DNA of 64,000 bases from Gleimia hominis. GTDB taxonomy: Bacteria; Actinomycetota; Actinomycetes; Actinomycetales; Actinomycetaceae. The position numbers and the translations under genes were made by a program. Every line of letters starts with the position of its first letter. Position 1 is the stretch's first letter. The notes under the pieces are model-generated. The model did not search any database, was not told the origin of the DNA, and saw nothing but the letters and a program-made list of their open reading frames with translations. This document shows positions 25,179 through 34,751 of the stretch, piece after piece. The stretch is taken from positions 1,240,001 through 1,304,000 of the forward strand of contig NZ_JASXSX010000001.1 of the NCBI RefSeq assembly GCF_032085515.1, read 5' to 3'.

Positions 25179-27139
25179 GTAAGACGAAACCTTCATCCCG
25201 GGCAAACCAGGCCCCTGAAGATGTTGAAGAGGAACTGGACGAGTCTGCTCACGGGCGCCGCCCAGACCGGAAGGCTCAGCATTTCTGGGCTTCCATGCGT
25301 AAACTCCTGGCCTTGTTGGCGCCTTGGAAATGGCGGTTCGCAGTAATTTTTGGGGCCAGTGCCCTGTGGGCTGCGATGACCGTTATTGCCCCGCGCGTAC
25401 TTGGGGAAGTGACGAATACGCTTTTTGAGGGCGTGTTCTCTAAGCACATCCCAGCGGGAGGGACAAAAGCGTAGGCGGTGCAGATGCTGCGCGATTCGGG
25501 CCACGAGGATATCGCGAACATGGTGTCCGCCATGCACATCGTGCCTGGTCAGGGCATTGATTTTAACCGCTTGGCGATGCTGTCGATCATCGTGCTGCTG
25601 ATTTACTTAGCGAGCAACCTGCTTGACTTCTACGTGGGTTGGAACATCAACCGCGTGGTTGTGAAAGCACTGTACGACCTGCGCCGCCAGGTGGAAGAGA
25701 AGATCCACGCGCTGCCGCTGTCGTATTTTGATCAGATGAAACGCGGGGACCTCATTTCGCGGGTCACGAACGACGTGGATAACATCACGAACGCGCTGCA
25801 ACAAACCCTGTCGTCAGTAATCACCTCCGTGTTCTGGGGCACGGGGCTGATCATCATGATGTTCGTCACGTCGTGGAAGCTCGCGTTGGTGGCAATGACG
25901 ATCCTGCCGATGATGGCGCTCATCGTGCTCGTAATCGGACCGTTGTCCCAAAAGGCATACGGCCGCCAGTGGGCCGCCACGGGGCGGTTGAACGCGCGGG
26001 TAGAAGAGAGCTTCTCGGCCCACGCCCTGGTGCACGCCTTCGGCCGTAAGCAAAGTCAGGCACAAGATTTCGCGCAAGAAAACAACGAGCTGTACTCCGC
26101 TTCACTGCGAGCCCGGTTCCTCGGGGGCATGATGATGCCGCTAATGACGTTCGCGGGCCTACTCGCCTACGTGGGGATCGCGGTACTAGGGGGCCTGCAG
26201 GTGGCTATGGGCCAGATGCGGCTCGGTTCCGTGCAGGCGTTCATCCAGTACTCCCAGCAGTTCAACCAGCCGATTGGGCAGCTGTCTCAAGCCGTGACCG
26301 TGATGCAGTCTGCCGCGGCGTCAGCCGAACGGGTGTTTGAGATTCTGGAGGCCGAAGAAGAAACGCCAGCCAGTGAACACCCCGCGCAGCTGCAACCGGG
26401 GCCAGGACACATTGAGTTCCGCCACGTGAACTTCTCTTACAACCCCGACGAGCCCCTCATCGAAGACATGAACTTGGATGCGAAACCGGGGCAGACGGTG
26501 GCGATCGTGGGGCCCACCGGCGCGGGGAAGACCACGCTGGTGAACCTGATAATGCGGTTTTACGAGATCCAGTCGGGCACCATTTTGCTAGATGGGCAAG
26601 ACACGCGGGAGCTGACGCGTCAGGACCTGCGTTCTCGCGTCGGCATGGTGCTGCAAGACCCGTGGCTGTTCCAGGGCACGATCGCGGAGAATATTCGTTA
26701 CGGGCGCTCCGACGCGTCGGACGAGGAAGTGTTGGCGGCCGCGAAAGCCAGTTACGTGGACCGGTTTGTGGCGTCCCTCCCGGATGGTTACGACACGGTG
26801 TTGGAAGGTAACGCAGACAACGTGTCTGCCGGTGAACGGCAGCTAATCACCATTGCGCGCGCCTTTATTTCTGACCCGGCGATTTTGATTTTGGATGAGG
26901 CCACATCGTCGGTGGATACGCGCACCGAATTGCTGTTGCAAAAAGCAATGGTGGCGCTGCGCCACGGCCGCACCGCGTTCGTGATCGCGCACCGGCTGTC
27001 GACTATTCGCGATGCGGACGTGATCGTGGTTATGGAGCACGGCAGCATTGTCGAACAGGGCACTCACGATGATCTGCTGGAGCGCCGCGGTGCGTACTGG
27101 CGGTTGTACAACTCCCAGTTCGAAGAGGCGGGGAACTAA
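25175..27139 (+). pseudogene. Second ABC exporter half, interrupted by in-frame TAG
   Basis: One frame runs from ATG 25175 to 27139 but is broken by TAG at 25472-25474, codon 100. The downstream frame reopens at GTG 25478 and encodes 553 residues. Before the stop lie a charged N-terminus and the first membrane segment; after it, the remaining membrane segments, Walker A GPTGAGKTT, signature NVSAGERQ and Walker B ILILDEATSSVD with the catalytic Glu intact. The frame and sequence otherwise fit the family on both sides of the TAG, so a single base change at a Gln or Glu codon is likely. Reinitiation at GTG 25478 would yield a protein without the first membrane helix. Confidence 0.8.
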
Positions 27140-27164
27140 GCCCCGGCCTTGGCGGGGCCGCCGG

Positions 27165-28181
27165 TTACTGCTGCGGAGGCGTCAAAACGGCTTCCGCGTG
27201 GCCGCTGCGGACCGCGAGAAGTGTGGTGTTAAGGAGCTGCTCGACTGCGAGCGGCTCCTTTTCGCCCGGCAGGGTCGCGTTCGGAGCGGATGCAAATAAC
27301 TGCAAGTTCACTTGCAGTAACTGCCGGTACAGGTGCGCGGTTCCTTTGGTGGCCCCGTCTCTTTTGGAAGCCGCGCTTTCCTTGGTGGCCGCAGTTTCTT
27401 TGGCGGCCGCGTTCTTGATGTCGCATGAGGGCAGGCGGCGGTCCGCCACCTCGGTGCCCGTGAGTGTGCGCGTGACGGTGTCGAGCAACTGCTCGCGCAG
27501 CGCGGTGGCGTGGGCGAACTGCGGTCCGTCTTTGTGCTCAGCTTTGGAGTTATCCATCTGAAGTGGAATGCGTTGCGCGAGGCAATCCCAGTCGCGCACC
27601 GCACGTGCCAACGCCAGTTTCTGCTCATTATCTAACGCGGGCGCCGCGTCGTGGCCCGGAGCTGGGCCAGCCAACCAGGTTTCTATTCGATTTTGATCCA
27701 CACCGTCTTCTTGGGCAATTTGGAGGGCGTCCGCGAGCCGGGCAACGCTCACCCACGCGTAAGTGGTCCGTTCGCGTTCGGGAACAGAGATGCGCGCCGT
27801 GTTCAAATCTGCAAGCGCGGTATCGATGCCGTAGCGGGCCAAGTCAGCTGCGGTTTTCGCAACCGGACCCGCCGCTGGTGCCGACGGCGCACGGTTTGGC
27901 GCCGGACTGCTCCACGGCTTCCACTCACCTCCGAGCAGGTGCAGCCGGGCGCGTGAGCGGTCGAGTTGGTCGGCACCTAGTTTCAAACTCGCAACCCCAC
28001 CGGCGAACGCCTGCTCGTGTTTAGCGGCCGCCACCTGTACCTGTTGCGCGTCCGTGAGGTCCGGTAACGTGGGGGCTGATCCCTCAAGATAAATCCCACT
28101 ACAACCACTGGTCACGATCGCTGCCGAAGCAATAACGGTACAAAGTTGAAACGCATGATGTGATCGCAGCTTAAATGACAC
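27165..28181 (-). CDS. DUF4439 (ferritin-like) lipoprotein
   Basis: This 338-residue secreted protein has a signal peptide and the lipobox TSGCSG. An Ala-rich helical middle follows, with a Lys/Thr/Ala-rich low-complexity stretch (about residues 255-285). A C-terminal helical region has RAVRDWDCLAQRIPLQM. In actinobacteria a DUF4439 ferritin-like protein commonly sits divergent from rimP-nusA, which matches this place. The start is GTG 28181 with AGGA upstream; the frame is open to 28253. No metal-ligand set was verified by eye. Confidence 0.65.
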   Translation of the reverse strand: MSFKLRSHHAFQLCTVIASAAIVTSGCSGIYLEGSAPTLPDLTDAQQVQVAAAKHEQAFAGGVASLKLGADQLDRSRARLHLLGGEWKPWSSPAPNRAPSAPAAGPVAKTAADLARYGIDTALADLNTARISVPERERTTYAWVSVARLADALQIAQEDGVDQNRIETWLAGPAPGHDAAPALDNEQKLALARAVRDWDCLAQRIPLQMDNSKAEHKDGPQFAHATALREQLLDTVTRTLTGTEVADRRLPSCDIKNAAAKETAATKESAASKRDGATKGTAHLYRQLLQVNLQLFASAPNATLPGEKEPLAVEQLLNTTLLAVRSGHAEAVLTPPQQ

Positions 28182-28255
28182 GTTTAAATCCTGGCTGATA
28201 CTCGTGAGACAATCGGAACCGGTAGAATCAAATTCCACTACAAATAGGAGCATAG

Positions 28256-28759
28256 TTGAGTAACGGCAACGCGGAACGGAAAATCACGCAACTGGTGGCG
28301 CCTTGTGTGTCAAATCATGATCTGTTTTTGGAAAAGGTCGTGCTCACTCACGCGAACCCTCCGCTATTACGCATCACAGTGGATCTTCCCAGTGGAACTG
28401 GTTCTATTGATTCGCAAGCGGTAGATGCGGTGGCGCGCGATATTTCTGAGGTCCTAGATGACGCGGATCCAATTGCGGGACGCTACACGCTCGAAGTCAC
28501 GTCCCCGGGGGCGGAGCGCAAACTTACGACCGCGCGGCACTTCGAACGCGTTGTCGGCCAGCCGGTGGAGATAACTACCGTCGACAAGCAAAAACTTCGC
28601 GGTCGGCTGATTGCCGCGGACGAAACCCGAATCGTTTTGGCGCCATTGAAACTGCGGCGCAAAGAGCAAGCTGAGGGCAGCGATGTTAACACCGTCGTTG
28701 AACTTGATAATATCGCTAAGGCACGTTCACGCGTTGAGTTCGGATCGCAAGGAGAGTGA
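28256..28759 (+). CDS. rimP: Ribosome maturation factor RimP
   Basis: This 167-residue 30S assembly factor contains VDLPSGTGSIDSQAVDAVAR and YTLEVTSPGAERKLT, which match the RimP core with its conserved SPGxxRxL. The start is TTG at 28256, five bases after AGGAG. A -10 hexamer TAGAAT lies at 28223-28228. It leads the rimP-nusA-ylxR-infB operon. Confidence 0.94.
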   Translation: MSNGNAERKITQLVAPCVSNHDLFLEKVVLTHANPPLLRITVDLPSGTGSIDSQAVDAVARDISEVLDDADPIAGRYTLEVTSPGAERKLTTARHFERVVGQPVEITTVDKQKLRGRLIAADETRIVLAPLKLRRKEQAEGSDVNTVVELDNIAKARSRVEFGSQGE

Positions 28760-28765
28760 GGGCAC

Positions 28766-29815
28766 GTGGAAATAGATATGAGGGCACTGCGCGAAGTGGG
28801 GGCGTCCCTAGAGGTTGATGGTGACACCCTGGTGCAGGCCGTGGAAGAAGCATTGCTGAAGGTCTACCACAAGATGCCCGGAGCTATCCGCCAGGCCCGG
28901 ATCGACATTAACCAAAAGACCGGCAAAGTATTGGTTATGGCGACTGAATACGATGAGGACGACAATCCGATCGGTGAGTTTGATGACACGCCCCGCGAGT
29001 TCGGGCGGATCGCAACTGCCACTGCACGTTCGATTATTGCGCAGCGCCTTCGCGAGGCTGATGACTCGAAAGTGCTGGGTGAGTTCCACAACTCGCAGGG
29101 TAAAGTTGTGGTCGGAACAGTTGACGTGGAACGAGGCCCCCACCTCACGGTATTGAAAGTGGGGGAGTACGAGGCGATTTTGCCGGATGCGGAACGCGTG
29201 CCCGGGGAACATTTTGAGCACGGCGAAATGGTGCGCGTGTACGTGGTTGATGTGTCTCGAGGTGAACGTGGCGTGCGCATTACGGTGTCGCGCACTCACC
29301 CGGGCCTCGTGGAAGGGCTATTTGAACGCGAGGTGCCTGAAATTGCGGATGGGCTAGTGAAAATCAAGTCGATTGCGCGGGAGGCCGGGCACCGGTCTAA
29401 GATCGCGGTGGCTGCTACCCGCGAGGGTGTGAACGCGAAAGGTGCGTGCATCGGCCCGATGGGGCAGCGGGTGCGTGCGGTCATGAACGAGCTGCGGGGC
29501 GAAAAGATTGACATTGTGGACTACTCCACAGACCCGGCGCGCTACGTCGCGAACGCGCTTTCGCCCGCCCGCGTTTCCTCAGTGGAAATCGTGGACGAAG
29601 AAGCGAAACGCGCGTCCGTAGTAGTGCCGGATTTCCAACTGTCCCTAGCGATTGGGCGGGAGGGGCAGAACTCGCGCCTTGCCGCCCGCTTGTGCGGATA
29701 CCACATCGATATTCACTCCGATACGGCGTCTGGCCACGGCGTGCTCACGTCCGACGTTTCCCGCCCGGACGTGACCAGTGGCTCACAACCTGAGGGCGAA
29801 ATCGACGAAAACTAA
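28766..29815 (+). CDS. nusA: Transcription termination/antitermination factor NusA
   Basis: The 349-residue protein has the NusA N-terminal domain (about 1-115), an S1 domain (about 120-190, GTVDVERGPHLTVLK) and two KH domains, including GACIGPMGQRVRAVMNEL and IGREGQNSRLAARL. It lacks the C-terminal acidic repeats of E. coli NusA, as is usual in actinobacteria. The start is GTG at 28766. Confidence 0.95.
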   Translation: MEIDMRALREVGASLEVDGDTLVQAVEEALLKVYHKMPGAIRQARIDINQKTGKVLVMATEYDEDDNPIGEFDDTPREFGRIATATARSIIAQRLREADDSKVLGEFHNSQGKVVVGTVDVERGPHLTVLKVGEYEAILPDAERVPGEHFEHGEMVRVYVVDVSRGERGVRITVSRTHPGLVEGLFEREVPEIADGLVKIKSIAREAGHRSKIAVAATREGVNAKGACIGPMGQRVRAVMNELRGEKIDIVDYSTDPARYVANALSPARVSSVEIVDEEAKRASVVVPDFQLSLAIGREGQNSRLAARLCGYHIDIHSDTASGHGVLTSDVSRPDVTSGSQPEGEIDEN

Positions 29816-29831
29816 CGTTAAGATGGGGTTG

Positions 29832-30062
29832 ATGTCACCTGTCTATACGGACCGAAATGTGCCTGTCCGCACCTGTGTGGGGTGCCGCAGACGCAAACCG
29901 GCGAGTGACATGGTGCGATACGTGTGGGATGCATCCGCCCAAACAGTTGTTTTAGACTCATCCCGGAAACGGTCGGGACGTGGAGCTTGGATGTGTGACG
30001 ATCCGAAATGTCAGCAACGGGCAGAGCGCACGCGCGCGTTTAACCGCGCTTTTCGACTGTGA
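29832..30062 (+). CDS. ylxR: YlxR-family RNA-binding protein (DUF448)
   Basis: This 76-residue basic protein has the family motif RTCVGCRRRKPAS and CDDPKCQQRA. It sits between nusA and infB, its standard place. The start could be ATG 29823 or ATG 29832; the GGGG before the latter slightly favours it. YlxR proteins bind nucleic acid and, in Bacillus, affect RNase P or transcription, so the exact role here is unknown. Confidence 0.88.
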   Translation: MSPVYTDRNVPVRTCVGCRRRKPASDMVRYVWDASAQTVVLDSSRKRSGRGAWMCDDPKCQQRAERTRAFNRAFRL

Positions 30063-30200
30063 CATCAACAGTTGCAAATAATTAGCAACAATCCAGTGCA
30101 CAGGGTGTGCACTGCGGATGAGTAAACGGAAGCGGGTTGGAAGCTGATGGGCACCCGATGAGTACCCAGCGATGAGCTGCCAGCAAGAATAAGACATCCG

Positions 30201-30228
30201 TCCTGTTCAGGGGCGGATCTGAACAGGA
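30201..30228 (+). promoter_or_regulatory. Hairpin enclosing the infB ribosome-binding site
   Basis: TCCTGTTCAG (30201-30210) pairs perfectly with CTGAACAGGA (30219-30228) around an eight-base loop. The right arm contains the AGGA of the Shine-Dalgarno sequence for the GTG at 30234. Further upstream AGTGCAC/GTGCACT (30095-30113) forms a second perfect stem. Confidence 0.75.
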
Positions 30229-30233
30229 GAATT

Positions 30234-33083
30234 GTGGCGAAATTACGTGTACACGAGCTCGCGAAAGAGCTCGGAATCACGAGTAAAGAATTACTAGCGC
30301 ACCTAAAGGAAAGCGGCGAGTTCGTAAAAGCTGCGTCCTCAACGATCGAACCTCCAGTGGTTCGGCGTATGCGCGAAGAATTGGGTGGAAAATCTTCCGC
30401 GAAGAAGAAAGCGGACTCGAAGAAATCCAAGACTAAACCTTCAAAACCGGCGTCTAACAAAGGCAAGTCGGCGCCTAAACAGTCGTCAAAAACAGCGGCT
30501 AAGCAGAAAGCGGAAAAATCTGGTTCGAGCAAACCGGCTGCGCCCACTAAGACGGCGAAAACCTCGGCGGCAAAACCGGAGGAAACCGCGAAGCCGGAGG
30601 CGAAGTCTAAGAAGACTAAATCCGCGATTCCAAATCCGGCGCAAGTGCTGCGCAAGGTAACGGGTAAAGGTAAGGCAAAAGACAAGTCGGCGGAGATGAA
30701 ACCGCAACGGTCCGCGCCCCGACCTGGGCCGCGTCCGGGGAACAACCCGTTCGCGTCTTCACAGGGCATGCCTCGCCCAGGCGGAACGAGCGGGCGACCC
30801 GCACCGAAGCCGGGGCCGCGTCCGGGGAACAACCCGTTTGCGTCCTCGCAGGGTATGCCTCGCCCCGGTGGGTCATCCGGCCCCGGTCGCGGTGGCAACC
30901 AAGAACGTGCGGGCCGGGGACGGGGATCAGGACGGTCACGTTCCGGTGGGGGTCAAAACCGTCGGCCTCGCCCCAACCCCTCAATGATGCCGGGGCGCGC
31001 AGCCCTGGACTCCGCGGACCTGTCGTCAAACAAGGGGCGGTCCGGTGGTCGCGGTGGCCGTGGACGCGGTGGGCAAAACCACGGCGGACCCGGCCGGGGC
31101 GGTTTCAATCCGCATCCCGGTGGCGGTCGTCCACCCCGCGGTGGTCGCGGTGGACGCGGTGCCACGCAGGGCGCATTCGGTCGCGGCGGCGGTAAACGCA
31201 ACCGTAAGTCCAAGCGGGCAAAGCGCCAGGAGCTCGAGCAGCAGTCAGCACCCGTAATTGGTGGGGTGCAGATTCCTCGTGGAAACGGGAAGACCATCCG
31301 CATCCGTCAGGGTGCCTCGCTAGCTGATTTCGCGGACCGCATCGATGTGAACCCGGCTTCGCTCGTCACCGTCTTGCTGCACATGGGGGAGATGGCGACC
31401 GCTACGCAGTCGTTGGATGAGGACACGTTCAAGCTGCTCGGCGACGAAATCGGGTACAAGATCGAGGTCGTGTCCCCCGAGGATGAGGACCGTGAACTGC
31501 TCGAATCGTTCGACATTGACCTGGAGGCGGAGGAAGAAGAGGACGAAGAGAACCTCCAGCCCCGCCCACCGGTGGTTACCGTCATGGGTCACGTTGACCA
31601 CGGGAAGACGAAGCTGTTGGACGCAATCCGCCGCACGGACGTCGTGGACTCCGAACACGGTGGGATTACGCAGCACATTGGTGCCTACCAGGTGCACGTA
31701 GACCTGGATGATGAAGACCGCATCATCACGTTCATCGACACGCCCGGTCACGAGGCGTTCACGGCGATGCGTGCCCGCGGTGCGGAAGTTACCGACATTG
31801 CGATCCTCGTGGTGGCTGCGGACGATGGCGTGATGCCGCAGACCGTGGAAGCCATCAACCACGCGCAGTCCGCGAACGTCCCGATTGTGGTGGCGGTAAA
31901 CAAGATTGATAAGCCCGAGGCCAACCCCGGGAAGATCCGCGCGCAACTAACTGAATACGGTTTGGTTTCCGAAGAGTACGGTGGGGACGTCATGTTCGTT
32001 GACATTTCCGCGAAGCAGGGAACTGGGGTTAAGGATCTTCTTGAGGCCGTGTTGCTAACGGCGGATGCAGCTCTGGATCTGGAAGCGAACCCGGATACGG
32101 ATGCGCGCGGGGTCGCGATTGAAGCGAACCTGGACCGCGGCCGCGGCGCTGTCGCAACCATGCTGGTACAGCGTGGGACGCTCCGCATTGGGGACGCCCT
32201 CGTGGTGGGCGCGGCACACGGCCGCGTGCGCGCGATGTTCGACGAGTTCGGTCACGACGTGGAAGAAGTCGGGCCGGCCTCACCCGTCCAGGTACTGGGC
32301 CTGACGTCCGTGCCACGCGCGGGCGACTCCTTCCTCGTGGCGTCGGACGATCGGACCGCCCGACAAATCGCGGAGCGACGCGAATCGGTTGAACGGCAAG
32401 CCCAGTTGGCTCGCCGCCGCAAACGCATTTCCCTCGAAGAGTTCGACCAAGTCCTCAAGGAAGGCAAAGTCGACATGCTCAACCTCATCATTAAAGGTGA
32501 CGTGTCGGGTGCTGTGGAGGCCATGGAAGACTCGCTGCTCAAGATCGACGTGGGCGAAGAAGTTGGATTGCGCATTATCCACCGTGGCGTAGGTGCGATT
32601 ACGCAAAACGACGTGAACCTCGCGACCGTGGACAACGCGGTCATCATCGGGTTCAACGTGCGGCCAAACGACCAGGTATCCCGGTTCGCCGAAGAAGAAG
32701 GGGTGGAGATCAAGTACTACTCCGTCATCTACCAGGCGATTGAAGAGGTTGAAGCGGCCCTGAAGGGCATGCTGAAGCCGATTTACGAGGAAGTGCCGCT
32801 GGGCAGTGCGGAAATCCGCCAGGTCTTCAAGTCCGGTAAGTTCGGCAACATTGCCGGCTGTATAGTCAAGAAGGGCGTTATTAAACGCGGAAGCAACGCC
32901 CGCCTTATCCGCGACGGCATCGTCTTGCAAGAAGAGTTGGAGATCAAGTCTTTGCGCAGAGAGAAGGATGACGTTACGGAAGTCCGGGAGGGCTACGAAT
33001 GCGGGATGACGCTGGGGTGGAAAGATATCGCGGAAGGCGACATCATTGAAACCTGGGAGATGCGCGAAAAACCGCGTGACTAA
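30234..33083 (+). CDS. infB: Translation initiation factor IF-2
   Basis: This 949-residue GTPase brings initiator tRNA to the 30S subunit. The N-terminal IF2_N helix region is followed by a Lys/Ala/Ser-rich stretch and a Gly/Arg/Pro-rich region (about 160-330) with two copies of GPRPGNNPFASSQGMPRPGG. The G domain has GHVDHGKTKLLD, DTPGHEAF and NKID. Domains II, III and the C2 tRNA-binding domain are complete. GTG start; translation is probably modulated by the hairpin over its ribosome-binding site. Confidence 0.96.
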   Translation: MAKLRVHELAKELGITSKELLAHLKESGEFVKAASSTIEPPVVRRMREELGGKSSAKKKADSKKSKTKPSKPASNKGKSAPKQSSKTAAKQKAEKSGSSKPAAPTKTAKTSAAKPEETAKPEAKSKKTKSAIPNPAQVLRKVTGKGKAKDKSAEMKPQRSAPRPGPRPGNNPFASSQGMPRPGGTSGRPAPKPGPRPGNNPFASSQGMPRPGGSSGPGRGGNQERAGRGRGSGRSRSGGGQNRRPRPNPSMMPGRAALDSADLSSNKGRSGGRGGRGRGGQNHGGPGRGGFNPHPGGGRPPRGGRGGRGATQGAFGRGGGKRNRKSKRAKRQELEQQSAPVIGGVQIPRGNGKTIRIRQGASLADFADRIDVNPASLVTVLLHMGEMATATQSLDEDTFKLLGDEIGYKIEVVSPEDEDRELLESFDIDLEAEEEEDEENLQPRPPVVTVMGHVDHGKTKLLDAIRRTDVVDSEHGGITQHIGAYQVHVDLDDEDRIITFIDTPGHEAFTAMRARGAEVTDIAILVVAADDGVMPQTVEAINHAQSANVPIVVAVNKIDKPEANPGKIRAQLTEYGLVSEEYGGDVMFVDISAKQGTGVKDLLEAVLLTADAALDLEANPDTDARGVAIEANLDRGRGAVATMLVQRGTLRIGDALVVGAAHGRVRAMFDEFGHDVEEVGPASPVQVLGLTSVPRAGDSFLVASDDRTARQIAERRESVERQAQLARRRKRISLEEFDQVLKEGKVDMLNLIIKGDVSGAVEAMEDSLLKIDVGEEVGLRIIHRGVGAITQNDVNLATVDNAVIIGFNVRPNDQVSRFAEEEGVEIKYYSVIYQAIEEVEAALKGMLKPIYEEVPLGSAEIRQVFKSGKFGNIAGCIVKKGVIKRGSNARLIRDGIVLQEELEIKSLRREKDDVTEVREGYECGMTLGWKDIAEGDIIETWEMREKPRD

Positions 33084-33098
33084 CAGTGTTTAGAACCG

Positions 33099-33139
33099 GA
33101 GCCACCGGCCCGCGCGGGGAGCGTCAGGGCCGGTGGCTC
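33099..33139 (+). terminator. Strong GC-rich hairpin between infB and rbfA
   Basis: GAGCCACCGGCCC (33099-33111) pairs perfectly with GGGCCGGTGGCTC (33127-33139), a 13-bp stem with a 15-base loop and no T run. It may attenuate or process the transcript between infB and rbfA. Confidence 0.6.
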
Positions 33140-33202
33140 TCCTGCGATTAACGCGCGGACCTTCGTTCGCGCGAGTTTTTAACGAGTACATGAGGAGTAA
33201 TC

Positions 33203-33634
33203 GTGGCCGATCTGAATAGACAACGTAAAGTTGCCGACCGGATCAAGCAGACTGTGGCGCACATGCTGGAGCGGCGGGTTAAGGACCCTCGCTTAGGCTT
33301 CATTACGATCACGGACGTGCGCGTAACCGGTGACCTGCAGCACGCCACCGTGTTCTACACGGTGTATGGCAGTGAAAAAGAGGCGCGGGACACGGCGGCG
33401 GCGCTGGAGTCCGCGAAAGGGATGCTCCGTTCCGCGGTCGGGAAGGCGCTGGGGATCCGATTGACCCCAACGCTGGAGTTCGCCGCGGACGGGCTTGCGC
33501 AAAGCGCGGCGCGCATGGAAGAAGTGCTGGCGGCCGCCCGGGCAGAAGACGAGCGGTTGGCAGAGCAGGCGCGCGGAGCTAAATACGCGGGTGACGCCGA
33601 CCCATATCGCGACGACCCCGCCGAAAACTCGTAG
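33203..33634 (+). CDS. rbfA: Ribosome-binding factor A
   Basis: This 143-residue KH-like protein is needed for 30S maturation and cold adaptation. It starts ADLNRQRKVADRIKQTVAHML and contains VKDPRLGFITITDVRVTGDLQHATVFY, noted by its key block DPRxGFxTITDVxVxxDL. The start is GTG at 33203 behind GAGGAG. The C-terminal acidic tail is typical of actinobacteria. Confidence 0.94.
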   Translation: MADLNRQRKVADRIKQTVAHMLERRVKDPRLGFITITDVRVTGDLQHATVFYTVYGSEKEARDTAAALESAKGMLRSAVGKALGIRLTPTLEFAADGLAQSAARMEEVLAAARAEDERLAEQARGAKYAGDADPYRDDPAENS

Positions 33635-33641
33635 GCCCGCG

Positions 33642-34583
33642 GTGAGACAGCGTCTGGACGTGCCGCGGGCGGGTCGCAGTGCGGCGGATGGATTCGTGAT
33701 CGTGGACAAACCCAAAGGGGTTACGAGCCACGACGTGGTTGCGGCCATGCGACGGCTGTGCGCAACCCGCAAGGTGGGGCACGGTGGAACCCTGGATCCA
33801 ATAGCCACGGGCGTGCTCGTGATCGCAGTGGGACGCGCCACCCGCCTCCTGCGCTACGTGAGCGAGCACGACAAGGCCTACGAAGCGCAAATAACCCTCG
33901 GGGTCAGTACAGAAACTGATGATTCGGAGGGCAGCGCTTTACAGACCCCCGGGTGCGCGGCAACACCGGATCAGATCGATCGTGCAATCGAGAGGTTTAC
34001 CGGTCAGATCGAGCAGGTGCCAGCCGCTGTTTCTGCTATTAAAGTCGGTGGGCAACGCGCCTACGCGCGCGTGCGTTCGGGTGAGGCAGTGCAACTGAAG
34101 GCGCGGCCGGTGATTGTGCGCGAGTTTGTGCGCACCAGCGAGGTAGAAAGCCTCGAGCTACCGGTGGATGCGCGGACCGTAACAGTTGAACAGTTTGATG
34201 CTCACGTTGAGTGTTCTTCTGGCACGTATGTGCGGGCGCTGGCCCGGGACGTGGGTCAGGTGCTCGGCTGCGGTGGTCACTTGACGCGGCTGCGCCGAAC
34301 TCGCGTGGGCGCGTGGAGTAAGCCGCGGACGATAGCGGAGATGGTGGCAGAAGTGGAGGCAGCGGGCAGGGTAGAAACCTCGGGGCTAACAGCGGCGTGT
34401 ACCGCGCTGTTTCCCCAGGTGGAGGTTTCGGATTCCGCGGCGCAACAGCTTTCGCATGGGAACACGCACGGCCTCGACCTAGCGATCCAACCCGGCGCCC
34501 GCGCGGTAGCAACTCACGAGGGCCGCGCCGTTGCTGTGGTGCGGATGGAACAGCAACTAAAAGCAGAGCTGGTGTTCGCATAG
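33642..34583 (+). CDS. truB: tRNA pseudouridine(55) synthase TruB
   Basis: This 313-residue enzyme makes pseudouridine 55 in the T loop of tRNA. It shows DKPKGVTSHDVV, GGTLDPIATGVLVI (catalytic Asp), RAYARVRSGE and SSGTYVRALARD, with a C-terminal PUA-like part. The frame is open from 33495 inside rbfA, but the GTG at 33642 gives a normal length and start. It is followed by 30-bp tandem repeats. Confidence 0.93.
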   Translation: MRQRLDVPRAGRSAADGFVIVDKPKGVTSHDVVAAMRRLCATRKVGHGGTLDPIATGVLVIAVGRATRLLRYVSEHDKAYEAQITLGVSTETDDSEGSALQTPGCAATPDQIDRAIERFTGQIEQVPAAVSAIKVGGQRAYARVRSGEAVQLKARPVIVREFVRTSEVESLELPVDARTVTVEQFDAHVECSSGTYVRALARDVGQVLGCGGHLTRLRRTRVGAWSKPRTIAEMVAEVEAAGRVETSGLTAACTALFPQVEVSDSAAQQLSHGNTHGLDLAIQPGARAVATHEGRAVAVVRMEQQLKAELVFA

Positions 34584-34595
34584 AGCGAGTCCGTT

Positions 34596-34670
34596 TGAAT
34601 CGAGTCAGTCTGGAGCGGTTTCGCCTGAATCGAGTTCGCTTGGAGCGGTTTCGCCTGGAGCGGTTTCTCC
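34596..34670 (+). repeat. 30-bp tandem repeat after truB
   Basis: Two full copies (34596-34625 and 34626-34655) and a half copy (34656-34670) share TGGAGCGGTTTC. Each full copy begins TGAATCGAGT. The TGA of both copies lies in the truB frame, so any readthrough of the TAG at 34581 would soon stop. Confidence 0.9.
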
Positions 34671-34709
34671 TAGCGTGTAATACTGCCTAAAGCATCAAGT
34701 AAATGGGGT

Positions 34710-34725
34710 TACCCCCGGTAGGGTG
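34710..34725 (+). promoter_or_regulatory. CsoR-like operator overlapping a -10 box
   Basis: TACCC (34710-34714), CCGGTA, GGGTG (34721-34725) is a near-perfect inverted repeat of the form TACCC-N6-GGGTA, as in copper-sensing CsoR operators. TAGGGT (34719-34724) inside it has the actinobacterial -10 form TAnnnT. A start near 34731 would leave a leader of about 20 bases. This is read by eye; no CsoR gene lies in the window. Confidence 0.5.
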
Positions 34726-34751
34726 GGATCCCGGTAAGCAAGGAGGGGAAT

